From contig NZ_CP054150.1 of the NCBI RefSeq assembly GCF_021310995.1, forward strand, positions 2,940,501 to 3,004,500: DNA of 64,000 bases, in the 5' to 3' direction. How positions within the stretch are numbered: position 1 is the first letter of the stretch; every line of letters starts with the position of its first letter. Source of the DNA: Agrobacterium vaccinii. GTDB taxonomy: Bacteria; Pseudomonadota; Alphaproteobacteria; Rhizobiales; Rhizobiaceae. Positions 17,686 through 26,108 of this stretch are shown here, piece by piece. The position numbers and the translations under genes are program-made. The notes beneath the pieces are model-generated. The model was given only the letters and a program-made list of their open reading frames with translations, searched no databases and was not told where the DNA came from.

Positions 17686-18720
17686 TCAGGCAGCCAGCAT
17701 CCGCTCGATTTTCGCGCGGTCGAGACCTTTCTCACCGATAACGACCAAACGGCTGCGGCGCACCTCGCCTGCGGCCCAGGGACGGTCGAAGTAATGATTG
17801 ACGCGCGAGCCGACCGCCTGCACCTGCAATCGCATCGGCTTCGCCGACACTTCGACAAAACCCTTGATGCGGAGCACGTTTTCCGACGCTGCCGTTTCCG
17901 AGATACGCGCGGCCAAGGCCTCGGCATCGGTGACGGCGTCCAGTTCCACCACGAAGCTATCGAACTCGTCGTGATCGTGATCTTCTTCTTCATCATGATG
18001 GGTGTGGCGGTTTTCAATATCCTCTTCCACCGCAAGGCCAAGACCGATCAGCACGGCAGGATCGACCACGCCATTGGACGCCACGACAATCTTGGCCGCC
18101 TTCGGCAGATGCGCATTGATATGCGCCTTGGCGCGCTCAAGACCCGCCGCATCCAGCAAATCGCCCTTGGTCAGAACGATGAGGTCTGCGCAGGCAATCT
18201 GGTCTTCAAAGACCTCTTCGACCGGATCATCGTGATCAAGCGCCTCGTCGTTTTGGCGCTGAGCGGCCAGCGCTTCCAGATCATGCGACACCATGCCTTC
18301 GGCAAGCGCGACACCATCGGCCACGGCCACCACCGCATCCACCGTCACCCGGCTTTTGATTGCGGGCCACTGGAAGGCCTGTACGAGTGGCTTCGGCAGA
18401 GCGAGACCCGAGGTCTCGATCAGAATATGCTCGACGCGTGGCTCGCGGCTCAGAATCTGCTCGATGGCGGGCTGGAAATCATCCGCCACCGTGCAGCAGA
18501 TGCAGCCATTGGCTAGTTCAACGATGTTTTCTTCCGGGCAGCTTTCAATGCCGCAACCTTTGAGGATATCGCCATCAATGCCGACATCGCCAAACTCGTT
18601 GACGATGATGGCCAGCCGCTTGCCCTCGAGCTTTTCCAGAAGGCCGCGCAGAAGCGTGGTTTTGCCCGCGCCCAGAAAGCCGGTGATGATGGTGCAGGGA
18701 ACGCGGTTGAGCGTGGTCAT
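17686..18720 (-). CDS. cobW: CobW, GTP-dependent metal chaperone of cobalamin synthesis
   Basis: CobW belongs to the G3E GTPases (COG0523) and is thought to supply cobalt to the chelatase. The 344-residue protein has the P-loop GFLGAGKT at residues 14-21, the metal-binding CxCC motif (Cys73, Cys75, Cys76 in NGCICC), the guanine motif LTKGD, and a histidine- and acid-rich loop (HTHHDEEEDHDHDEFD) before the C-terminal domain. The start at 18720 has a GAGGAG site; an upstream extension in the same frame has no support. Its ATG shares a base with the stop of the DUF1636 gene (TAATG), and cobN follows directly, which fits cobalt delivery to CobN. Confidence 0.95.
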   Translation of the reverse strand: MTTLNRVPCTIITGFLGAGKTTLLRGLLEKLEGKRLAIIVNEFGDVGIDGDILKGCGIESCPEENIVELANGCICCTVADDFQPAIEQILSREPRVEHILIETSGLALPKPLVQAFQWPAIKSRVTVDAVVAVADGVALAEGMVSHDLEALAAQRQNDEALDHDDPVEEVFEDQIACADLIVLTKGDLLDAAGLERAKAHINAHLPKAAKIVVASNGVVDPAVLIGLGLAVEEDIENRHTHHDEEEDHDHDEFDSFVVELDAVTDAEALAARISETAASENVLRIKGFVEVSAKPMRLQVQAVGSRVNHYFDRPWAAGEVRRSRLVVIGEKGLDRAKIERMLAA

Positions 18721-19136
18721 TATGTCTCCTCGGTAAAATTCAAAGGGGGAATGCGGGCAACAAGGCCACGCTTTAAACTGTCGGGCCGTCCGCGCCATGG
18801 CATCAGGCCATCGGGTGCTGAAGACAACAGGCGCGCGCCGACCAGCAAGTCGGCAGCGTCGTCTTCGCTCAACGATCCGAACATGTAGGACCAGCCATCG
18901 GCGCTGCGCACCGCGGCACTCAAGCCACGCTTGCAATTGGCAAGGCAGTTGACGCTGCGTACATCGACACCTTCAGCCTGACCGAGTGCAACAGCAGCCT
19001 GCGCAAGGGTCGCACCGGGGCGAGGGTCCGCGTTCGGATCGGCTTCCGACCGGCAACTGCGGCAAACGTAAACCACGACGCCGGGCGCGGTGTCACGGTC
19101 CGTCTTTTCATTCAGGCTTGATGATGTCGATGTCAT
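18720..19136 (-). CDS. DUF1636 thioredoxin-like [2Fe-2S] ferredoxin-type protein, first gene of the cob operon
   Basis: This 138-residue protein has four cysteines arranged as C25-x2-C28 and C64-x3-C68 (VYVCRSC and NCLANC). That resembles the [2Fe-2S] thioredoxin-like ferredoxins and matches the DUF1636 family, often found beside cobW and cobN. The function is not established. Position as the first gene after the B12 riboswitch and overlap with cobW suggest a redox or metal-handling role in cobalt insertion. I chose the ATG at 19136 over a longer reading frame because the extra N-terminal part would run back toward the riboswitch and has no family features. Confidence 0.8.
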   Translation of the reverse strand: MTSTSSSLNEKTDRDTAPGVVVYVCRSCRSEADPNADPRPGATLAQAAVALGQAEGVDVRSVNCLANCKRGLSAAVRSADGWSYMFGSLSEDDAADLLVGARLLSSAPDGLMPWRGRPDSLKRGLVARIPPLNFTEET

Positions 19137-19274
19137 ATCCAAGGGTATGGTTTCCGCGCCTTTGCAATGGTCTCGGGGTGCGGATATCGAAAACGGCATG
19201 CGGATCAACGCAACGCCATCGTTCGAACAACCGACTGACCGGAGCACCCCGCCCGGCAGACGTTTTTCCTGAAA

Positions 19275-19450
19275 CGGCAGGTCTCCTGGCTTGCGGCTTC
19301 GACACCCTTGCGCCGCCTTCCCGGACTCATTCGTCCAGTGGCTTTCGGCGCGGGCTCACCGCTTACAGTTGCGGGGGCAGCCACGGGTTGGTTCGCACAC
19401 GCGAATGGCACCGTGTTCCCTCTTAGCTTTTCCCGTTGCCGGAAAAAGAC
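19275..19450 (-). promoter_or_regulatory. Cobalamin riboswitch (B12 element)
   Basis: Read on the minus strand, the region carries the conserved B12-box parts in order: GCCCCCGCAACTGTAAGCGG (about 19361-19380), the GAGCC element, CGAAAGCCACTGG (near 19340), GGGAAGGCG, and AAGCCAGGAGACCTGCC (near 19280-19295). The order and spacing are those of the adenosylcobalamin riboswitch. It lies about 140 bases before the DUF1636 start, so it should lower expression of DUF1636-cobW-cobN-cobG-cobH-cobI-cobJ when B12 is plentiful. The exact ends are estimates. Confidence 0.93.
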
Positions 19451-19506
19451 CGTCAGTCCTTAACCCTTATGCCCTGCGGTGCTTTTGTGTCAATGCCGCC
19501 GTGTCA

Positions 19507-19534
19507 TTGCCGTGGAACACGTTTTGGCTATAGT
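19507..19534 (+). promoter_or_regulatory. Candidate cobO promoter
   Basis: TTGCCG at 19507-19512 and TATAGT at 19529-19534 are 16 bases apart and about 43 bases before the cobO ATG. It lies outside the minus-strand riboswitch, so cobO-cobQ would be transcribed without that control. Confidence 0.4.
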
Positions 19535-19576
19535 CGCCGCTTTGAAAAAGCATGACACCCGGAAGGATGAGCCACA

Positions 19577-20194
19577 ATGACCCGTGACATCAGCGACAGC
19601 GAGGCCGAGCGTCACCGCGCCAAAATGGTCAACCGCAAGGCGGTGCAGGATGCCGAAGTCTCGGAAAAGACCATCGAAAAAGGTCTGCTGATGATCAACA
19701 CCGGCCCGGGCAAGGGTAAATCCACCGCAGCTTTCGGTCTGGCCCTGCGCATGCTCGGCACCGGCAGACGCGTCGGCATCGTCCAGTTTATCAAGGGCGC
19801 ATGGTCCACCGGCGAGCAGGGGGCGTTGGCCCTGTTCGGAGATCGCGTCGAATGGCGTACCATGGGCGAAGGTTTCACGTGGGACACTCAGGATCTGAAA
19901 CGCGATGTCGCTGCTGCGACCAAGGCGTGGGAAGAGGCAAAGACGCTGATGGCCGATGAAACCATTGGTCTTGTAGTGCTGGATGAGCTCAACATCGCAC
20001 TGCGTTATGATTATTTGCCGCTGGAAGAGGTGGTCGAAACCCTGCAGAACCGCCGCGATGGCTTGCACGTCATCGTCACCGGTCGCAACGCCAAACAGCT
20101 GCTGATCGACGCCGCCGATATGGTGACGGAGATGACGCTTGTGAAACACCACTTCAAGGCGGGCGTCAAAGCGCAGTCCGGCATCGAGTATTAA
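19577..20194 (+). CDS. cobO: Cob(I)yrinic acid a,c-diamide adenosyltransferase
   Basis: CobO (CobA/BtuR type) adds the 5'-deoxyadenosyl group from ATP to reduced corrinoids. The 205-residue protein shows the P-loop variant NTGPGKGKSTAAFGLALR near residues 37-55, VQFIKGAWSTGEQGAL, VLDELNIALRYDYLP and the C-terminal MTLVKHHFKAGVKAQSGIEY, all typical of the family. A purine-rich AAGGATGAG lies upstream of the ATG. cobQ follows after three bases, so the two form an operon that diverges from the riboswitch-controlled genes. Confidence 0.96.
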   Translation: MTRDISDSEAERHRAKMVNRKAVQDAEVSEKTIEKGLLMINTGPGKGKSTAAFGLALRMLGTGRRVGIVQFIKGAWSTGEQGALALFGDRVEWRTMGEGFTWDTQDLKRDVAAATKAWEEAKTLMADETIGLVVLDELNIALRYDYLPLEEVVETLQNRRDGLHVIVTGRNAKQLLIDAADMVTEMTLVKHHFKAGVKAQSGIEY

Positions 20195-20197
20195 TCC

Positions 20198-21655
20198 ATG
20201 ACAGCGCGCGTTTTGATGTTTCAAGGCACCGGCTCCGATGTCGGCAAGTCGCTGATGGTGGCGGGGATGGCGCGCGCTTTTGTTCGTCGCGGTCTGTCCG
20301 TCATGCCGTTCAAGCCACAAAACATGTCCAACAATGCCGCCGTCACCGCCGATGGTGGTGAGATCGGCAGGGCGCAAGCGTTGCAAGCGCGGGCGGCGGG
20401 CGTACCGCTTTCCGTCCACATGAACCCGGTGTTGCTCAAACCCCAGAGCGAAACGGGCGCGCAGGTGGTGGTGCAGGGCAAGGTCATCGGCAATGCCAAA
20501 GCCGCTGATTACCAGCACATGAAAGCCGGGCTGATGCCACGCGTGCTGGAAAGCTTCGAGCATCTGAAAACCATGGCCAATCTCGTTCTGGTGGAGGGCG
20601 CGGGCAGTGCTTCAGAAGTCAATCTCCGTGCCAATGACATCGCGAATATGGGCTTTGCCCGCGCAGCCAATGCGCCTGTGATCCTGATCGGCGATATCGA
20701 CCGGGGCGGCGTGATCGCCAGCCTTGTCGGCACGAAGACGGTTCTGGATACGTACGATGCGGCGATGATCGAAGGCTTCATCGTCAATCGCTTCAGAGGC
20801 GATCCAAACCTGTTCGATGACGGCATGCGGATTATTTCGGACAAGACTGGCTGGAACCCGATTGGCCTCTTGCCGCATTTTGCCGATGCAAGCCGCCTGC
20901 CGGCTGAGGATGCTTTAGGGTTGAGTGGAGCTGGCGAAAGAAAGCGCGACGCGAAAATTCGGATCGCTGTACCGATCCTGCCGCATATCTCCAACTTCGA
21001 TGATCTCGACCCGTTGGATGCCGAGCCGGATGTCGAGCTTATCCGCGTGCGCCAGGGAGACGTCATCCCGGCAGATTGTGCGCTGGTGCTGCTGTGCGGT
21101 TCCAAGTCCACCATTGCTGATCTGACGGCGCTCAAAAATGCCGGGCTCGACGTGGATATCAAAGCACATGTGCGGCGTGGAGGCTATGTGCTTGGCCTGT
21201 GCGGCGGCTATCAGATGCTCGGGAAAAGCGTGGCTGATCCGGACGGCATCGAAGGTGCTCCCACCGCGATTGAAGGGCTTGGCTTGCTCGACGTGGATAC
21301 CGTGCTGACGGGTGACAAACGGCTCGTCTCCGTGACCGGGCAGAGCTTTGATCAAATCCCCTTCTCCGGCTATGAAATGCATGTGGGCGTCACTTGTGGA
21401 CTGGATGATAAGCGACCGTTTTCCACAATCGGCAACCACACAGAAGGCGCGATGTCACCGAATGGCCGCGTGTTTGGCACTTATATCCATGGCTTGTTTG
21501 CCGATGACCACCAACGCAGCGGATGGCTAAAACGGCTGGGTGGGGAAAACTCGACACTCAATTACGAGGAACAGGTGGATGCGGTTCTCGACCGCCTGGC
21601 CGACCATATGGAGCGCCATCTCGATCTCGATGCCCTCTTGGCTATAGCGCGATAG
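20198..21655 (+). CDS. cobQ: Cobyric acid synthase
   Basis: CobQ amidates carboxylates b, d, e and g of adenosylcobyrinic acid a,c-diamide using glutamine and ATP. The 485-residue protein has the ATP-binding start [14 protein letters not shown], then [14 protein letters not shown], and a C-terminal glutamine amidotransferase domain with the nucleophile Cys335 in [11 protein letters not shown] and the late histidine in GTYIHGLF. It follows cobO by three bases. Its last 14 bases overlap the end of cobD on the other strand. Confidence 0.97.
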   Translation: MTARVLMFQGTGSDVGKSLMVAGMARAFVRRGLSVMPFKPQNMSNNAAVTADGGEIGRAQALQARAAGVPLSVHMNPVLLKPQSETGAQVVVQGKVIGNAKAADYQHMKAGLMPRVLESFEHLKTMANLVLVEGAGSASEVNLRANDIANMGFARAANAPVILIGDIDRGGVIASLVGTKTVLDTYDAAMIEGFIVNRFRGDPNLFDDGMRIISDKTGWNPIGLLPHFADASRLPAEDALGLSGAGERKRDAKIRIAVPILPHISNFDDLDPLDAEPDVELIRVRQGDVIPADCALVLLCGSKSTIADLTALKNAGLDVDIKAHVRRGGYVLGLCGGYQMLGKSVADPDGIEGAPTAIEGLGLLDVDTVLTGDKRLVSVTGQSFDQIPFSGYEMHVGVTCGLDDKRPFSTIGNHTEGAMSPNGRVFGTYIHGLFADDHQRSGWLKRLGGENSTLNYEEQVDAVLDRLADHMERHLDLDALLAIAR

Positions 21656-22607
21656 CTAAGGCCAATATGCCGAACAGTGCAATCAACATGGCATCTGCAA
21701 TGCGTGCGAGCTTCAGTGCCCGGTGAATATCGGCAGCGGTCAAATCCCGACGTCCGCCTTCACCCATGAACCGTGCTTCGATCATCTGCCCGCCATAGGA
21801 GCGTGGACCGGCCAGCGCAAAACCCAGCGCACCCGCCATCGCCGCTTCCGGCCACCCGGCATTGGGCGAACGGTGATGGCGCGCATCGCGGAAAATCGCC
21901 TGCAAGCCCTGACGAGGCGAGGCACCTTTTACAAAAAACGCAGCCAGAACGAACAAGAGGGCGGTGAGACGGGAGGCGGGAAGATTGACCAGATCATCTA
22001 GCCTTGCGGAGGCCCAGCCGAAGGCTTCATGGCGAGGAGAACGATGGCCGATCATGCTGTCCGCCGTGTTGATCGCCTTGTAACCGGCACCACCGGGCAG
22101 CCCAAGAAGCCCGAGCCAAAGCGAGGGTGCGACAATGCCATCGGAGAAATTTTCTGCCAGACTTTCAATCGCCGCCCGACAGACAGCGGCTTCATCCAGC
22201 GTTTCGGGATCACGGCCGACGATCATCGACACCGCCTTTCGACCACCCTCAATACCGTCACGTTTCAAAGCCTCCGCCACCGCCTGGACATGCTGCTCTA
22301 GGCTTTTCTGCGCTGGAAGCGATGCGCCAAGCACTGCAACTATCAGCAATCCGAGAGGAAGCCATAAAAGTGACGACTGCAATACAAAGGCAATCAACAC
22401 CGTCAAGCCCAGAAAAACGGACAGAGCCGACACACCCAGGCCCTTGCGACGCGAAAATGAGTCGCCCTCCCGGTTCCATTTTCTGTCCAAGAGCGCGATA
22501 AGCGAACCCATCCAGGTTACGGGGTGGCCGATGCGTTTGAACAGCCAGTCGGGATAGCCAACAAGGCGTTCGATCAGCAGGGACAGGAAAGCGAGAGCGA
22601 AGAACAT
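21642..22607 (-). CDS. cobD: Adenosylcobinamide-phosphate synthase, membrane protein (CobD/CbiB)
   Basis: CobD (CbiB in enteric nomenclature) joins adenosylcobyric acid to (R)-1-amino-2-propanol or its phosphate in the membrane. The 321-residue protein has a hydrophobic N terminus ([22 protein letters not shown]), [15 protein letters not shown], the conserved [33 protein letters not shown] and [16 protein letters not shown]. Several membrane segments are visible. The start at 22607 directly precedes the hydrophobic start of the family and overlaps the cobC ATG in a CATG. No ribosome site is evident, so the start is likely but not proven. Confidence 0.94.
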   Translation of the reverse strand: MFFALAFLSLLIERLVGYPDWLFKRIGHPVTWMGSLIALLDRKWNREGDSFSRRKGLGVSALSVFLGLTVLIAFVLQSSLLWLPLGLLIVAVLGASLPAQKSLEQHVQAVAEALKRDGIEGGRKAVSMIVGRDPETLDEAAVCRAAIESLAENFSDGIVAPSLWLGLLGLPGGAGYKAINTADSMIGHRSPRHEAFGWASARLDDLVNLPASRLTALLFVLAAFFVKGASPRQGLQAIFRDARHHRSPNAGWPEAAMAGALGFALAGPRSYGGQMIEARFMGEGGRRDLTAADIHRALKLARIADAMLIALFGILALAIAL

Positions 22608-23634
22608 GGGCGAGAGGGTACCAGACAAAGCGCAACCGGCGATCCGCCATGGTGGCAATCTGGGACGGGCGCGCCAGCTTTTTCCTAGGGCACCCGAACC
22701 GTGGATCGACCTTTCCACCGGGATCAACCCGCACTCCTACCCGCATTCGCCCATTCCCGCCAGCGCCTTTGCCCGTTTGCCGGAACCGGGTGCCTTGGAA
22801 ACGCTGAAAGAGGTCGCAGCAGCAGCTTTCGGCGCACCTTCGGAGGCGCACATCGTGGCGGCGCCGGGAACGCAAATGCTGATGCCGCTGCTTGCGGAGA
22901 TTGCTGTCAGGCGAGGCGTCACAAGCTGCGGCGTTCTCTCCCCTGCCTATGCCGAACACGCCCGCACCGCCCGCATGGCAGGGCTTCCCGTAACGGAGGT
23001 ATCACATATCGAGGCCTTAACCGTTTTCGATTATGCCGTCGTCATCAACCCCAATAATCCCGATGGACAGGTGCTGGAACGCTTGGAACTGCTGGCCTCA
23101 GCTGATGCCATGCGCAAAAAAGGCGGGCTGCTTGTGGTGGATGAGGCCTTCATCGAAACGGGCGATGCGGAAAGCATTGCCGACGCGACGACCTCACACA
23201 ACCTTGTTGTCCTGCGCTCCTTCGGCAAGTTCTATGGCATGGCAGGCGTGCGCCTCGGCTTCGCCGTGGCCCATCCCGATACCGCCGGAGACCTCGAATC
23301 AAGGCTGGGACCGTGGGCGGTCTCGGGTCCTGCGCTGCATATCGCAACCGAAGCGCTGACAGATACGGCCTGGAGCGTGGCGATGCGACTCCGGCTAAAA
23401 GAAGATTCAAGGCGGCTGAATGATCTCTTGGGCGCAGCCGGTCTTTCGATTGTCGGGGGAACGTCCCTGTTCACTTTGGTCAGAGATGAACGAGTGCCGA
23501 CCTTATTCACCCATTTAATGGACAACGGCATTCTCACGCGCAGTTTCGATGAAAGGCCAGCCGATCTCCGCTTTGGCCTGCCGGGCAACGAAGCGGAGTG
23601 GACAAGATTGGAAGCGGCCTTAGCTAGCTTTTAA
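22606..23634 (+). CDS. cobC: Threonine-phosphate decarboxylase (CobC)
   Basis: CobC is a PLP enzyme of the aminotransferase class I/II fold that makes (R)-1-amino-2-propanol phosphate from L-threonine phosphate, the linker used by CobD. The 342-residue protein starts with RHGGNLGRARQLFPRA and PWIDLSTGINPHSYP, has NPNNPDGQ near residue 145, and SFGKFYGMAGVRLGFA, whose lysine should bind PLP. Its ATG overlaps the divergent cobD ATG by two bases. The product and the neighbouring enzyme act in consecutive steps, so shared control of the pair would make sense. Confidence 0.94.
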   Translation: MGERVPDKAQPAIRHGGNLGRARQLFPRAPEPWIDLSTGINPHSYPHSPIPASAFARLPEPGALETLKEVAAAAFGAPSEAHIVAAPGTQMLMPLLAEIAVRRGVTSCGVLSPAYAEHARTARMAGLPVTEVSHIEALTVFDYAVVINPNNPDGQVLERLELLASADAMRKKGGLLVVDEAFIETGDAESIADATTSHNLVVLRSFGKFYGMAGVRLGFAVAHPDTAGDLESRLGPWAVSGPALHIATEALTDTAWSVAMRLRLKEDSRRLNDLLGAAGLSIVGGTSLFTLVRDERVPTLFTHLMDNGILTRSFDERPADLRFGLPGNEAEWTRLEAALASF

Positions 23635-23654
23635 GACCCGATCACCACCCTCTC

Positions 23655-23741
23655 CGTCATGCTCGGGCCTGTCCCAAGCATCTACGAACGTCTCATCCGC
23701 AGGAGCGTGATGAGATCCTTGGGTCAAGCCCAAGGATGACG
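23655..23741. repeat. Palindromic repeat between cobC and fucD
   Basis: CGTCATGCTCGGGCCTGTCC at 23655-23674 continues to an arm of about 29 bases that is matched, inverted and with several mismatches, by the stretch ending CCCAAGGATGACG at 23740. It belongs to the same family as the repeat at 28032-28118. It sits between two convergent genes, where a large hairpin could also stop transcription. Confidence 0.65.
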
Positions 23742-23769
23742 GTTTGGAGGCGACTGGTTCGCGAGCATC

Positions 23770-25047
23770 TCACCCCTTGAACGTATAGGCCTCGATAGAC
23801 TCCGGATTCATTTCAATCGAGAAACCCGGCATGGTCGGCGGCATATAGGCGGCATCCCTGATGTCGCAGGGCTCGATGAAGTGCTCATGCAGGTGATCGA
23901 CGTATTCGATCACGCGGCCTTCCTTTGTGCCAGAAACCACCAGATAATCGATCATCGACAGGTGCTGCACATATTCGCACAGCCCGACGCCACCCGCATG
24001 CGGCCAGACTGGCAGGTCGTATTTCGCCGCGATGAGCAGCACGGCCAAAACTTCGTTCAATCCACCCATGCGGCAGCTATCGATCTGCACGACATCAATG
24101 GCGCCTTCCGCGATGAACTGTTTGAACATGATGCGGTTCTGGCACATTTCGCCGGTGGCCACCTTCACCGAACCGATGGCCTCGCGGATTTTGCGGTGGC
24201 CTGCGATATCGTCGGGGCTCGTCGGCTCTTCGATGAAGAAGGGTTTGGCGAAAGCGAGCTTGTTGACCCATTCGACTGCCTGATCGACCTCCCAGACCTG
24301 GTTGGCATCGATCATTAGATAGCGATCGGGGCCGATGACCTCGCGGGCAATGGTCAGGCGGCGGATGTCGTCTTCCAGATCGCGCCCCACCTTCATCTTC
24401 ACGTGATTGAAACCCGCATCAATCGCTTCCTGGCAGAGACGACGCAGCTTCTCGTCACTGTAACCCAGCCAACCGGCTGACGTCGTATAGCAGGCGTAGC
24501 CTTCGCTCTTGAGGATCTCGATCCGTTCCGCCTTGCCGCTCTCAGCCTTTTTCAGGATTGCAAGCGCATCATCGCGGGTCAGCACATCGGTCAGGTATCG
24601 GTAATCGACGATATCGGCGATCTGCTCCGGGCTCATATCGGCCACCAGTTGCCAGACCGGTTTGCCCGCCTTTTTGGCCAGCAAATCCCACACGGCATTA
24701 ACGACGGCACCGGTTGCCAGATGCATGGCGCCTTTATCCGGGCCAATCCAGCGCAACTGGCTGTCGCTGGTGAGGTGACGCCAGTATTTGCCGGGATTTT
24801 CCAGCACTGTCGAAAGCTCGGTACCAACAACAAGATGGCGCATGGCCTTGATGGCCATGCAGCAAATGTCGTTGCCGCGCCCAATGGTGAAGGTCAGGCC
24901 GTGTCCCTTGAGATCGTCATCATCCGTATCCAGAATGACGTAGGCTGCCGAATAATCCGGGTCCGGGTTCATCGCATCGGAGCCATCGAGACTCTGGGAG
25001 GTGGGAAAACGCAGATCGAAAACGCGCAGGTCGGTAATTTTTGTCAT
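23770..25047 (-). CDS. fucD: L-fuconate dehydratase (enolase superfamily)
   Basis: The 425-residue protein matches L-fuconate dehydratase, which turns L-fuconate into 2-keto-3-deoxy-L-fuconate. Enolase-superfamily catalytic residues can be placed: K217-x-K219 in VKMKVGRD, metal ligand D247 in MIDANQVW, E273/E274 in FIEEPTSPDD, E300 in ATGEMCQ, and H350 in VWPHAGGVG. It is the last gene of the minus-strand sugar operon, 47 bases after the zinc dehydrogenase gene. A different acid sugar substrate is possible, but the overall sequence is closest to what I know of FucD. Confidence 0.9.
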   Translation of the reverse strand: MTKITDLRVFDLRFPTSQSLDGSDAMNPDPDYSAAYVILDTDDDDLKGHGLTFTIGRGNDICCMAIKAMRHLVVGTELSTVLENPGKYWRHLTSDSQLRWIGPDKGAMHLATGAVVNAVWDLLAKKAGKPVWQLVADMSPEQIADIVDYRYLTDVLTRDDALAILKKAESGKAERIEILKSEGYACYTTSAGWLGYSDEKLRRLCQEAIDAGFNHVKMKVGRDLEDDIRRLTIAREVIGPDRYLMIDANQVWEVDQAVEWVNKLAFAKPFFIEEPTSPDDIAGHRKIREAIGSVKVATGEMCQNRIMFKQFIAEGAIDVVQIDSCRMGGLNEVLAVLLIAAKYDLPVWPHAGGVGLCEYVQHLSMIDYLVVSGTKEGRVIEYVDHLHEHFIEPCDIRDAAYMPPTMPGFSIEMNPESIEAYTFKG

Positions 25048-25094
25048 GGCCGGTACTCGTGGTCAGAGATCATGGAAATGGGTGACAGGCAGGG

Positions 25095-26105
25095 TCAGGC
25101 AATCTCGACCATGCCTTTGATGACACCCGCTTTCGGGTTGGTCAGGTCTGCAAAACGCGAGGGCACTTCGGCAAGCGTCATGCGGTGGGTGATCAGCGCC
25201 TCCGGCACCCGCCCGGCGCGCTGCGCCTCCAGAACTGCCTCAAAATCCTCAAGGGTCGCGTTGCGACTGCCCAGAAGTGTGGTCTCGCGCTTGTGAAATT
25301 CCGGGTCGTTGAAACTGATGTCGCTGGCGACGATGGAAACCAGCACATAGGTCCCGCCGTGGCCGACGAAGGAAAAGCCACGTTCCATGGCTTTCGGGTT
25401 GCCAGTGGCATCAAAGACGGCATCGAAGAAATCGCCATCAGTCAGTTCGCTGAGACGATCCTTATCACCTTCTCCCAGCGGCACGGTGTGGGAGACACCG
25501 AGTTCGTTGCGGCAGAAATCGAGACGGTCCTGTCGGCTGTCGATCATGGTGACGATGCCACCGTTGAGAACAGCAAAGACGGCGACGGCCATGCCGATGG
25601 GCCCTGCGCCTACGATCAGCACGCTCTGCCCCGCTTCGACGGCAGCGCGTCGGACCGCGTGGGCGCCGATGGCAAGAAACTCGGTCATTGCAGCCTGATC
25701 GAGGCTCAGACCTTCCGCCTTCAACACGAATTGCTGTGGAATGCTCAGATACTCCACCATACCGCCATCGCGGTGTACGCCGAGGACGCCGATATTGCGG
25801 CAGCAATTGCTCTTGCCTTTCAGGCAGGCGTTGCATTTTCCGCAGGACATATAGGGAATGACGGTGACGATATCGCCCTTGGACAGCGCGCTGCCATCAG
25901 GCGCATCTTCTACCGTACCGGAGAGTTCGTGGCCCATGATACGAGGGTAGGAGAGATAGGGCTGGTTGCCGGTGAAAATATGCAGGTCCGTGCCGCACAC
26001 ACCAATGCGACGAATGCGGACCAGGACTTCGCCTTCGGCCCAATGCGGTTTCGGCAGGTCCTTGGCGCTAAGAAGCCCCGGTTTATCGCAGAAAATCGCC
26101 AGCAT
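25095..26105 (-). CDS. Zinc-dependent medium-chain alcohol dehydrogenase, L-fucose pathway candidate
   Basis: The 336-residue protein has the catalytic zinc site (CGTDLH near residue 37 and GHELSG near 58), the four-cysteine structural zinc loop CGKCNACLKGKSNCC, and the NAD-binding VGAGPIGMAVAVFA. It resembles sorbitol/galactitol/threonine-type dehydrogenases. Between the lactonase and dehydratase genes it may oxidise a sugar-acid intermediate, for example 2-keto-3-deoxy-L-fuconate, for which no other enzyme is visible in the operon. That role is inference. The lactonase stop is four bases upstream. Confidence 0.85.
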   Translation of the reverse strand: MLAIFCDKPGLLSAKDLPKPHWAEGEVLVRIRRIGVCGTDLHIFTGNQPYLSYPRIMGHELSGTVEDAPDGSALSKGDIVTVIPYMSCGKCNACLKGKSNCCRNIGVLGVHRDGGMVEYLSIPQQFVLKAEGLSLDQAAMTEFLAIGAHAVRRAAVEAGQSVLIVGAGPIGMAVAVFAVLNGGIVTMIDSRQDRLDFCRNELGVSHTVPLGEGDKDRLSELTDGDFFDAVFDATGNPKAMERGFSFVGHGGTYVLVSIVASDISFNDPEFHKRETTLLGSRNATLEDFEAVLEAQRAGRVPEALITHRMTLAEVPSRFADLTNPKAGVIKGMVEIA

Positions 26106-26108
26106 GGT

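Noticed and set aside
19871..19886. parS-like sequence in cobO (GGTTTCACGTGGGACA)
   Set aside because: It has three mismatches including inner positions of the right half, lies far from the other sites and is in conserved coding sequence.
19490..20563. 357-codon open frame on the minus strand across cobO and cobQ
   Set aside because: It is antisense to two clear cobalamin genes; composition is typical of a shadow frame.
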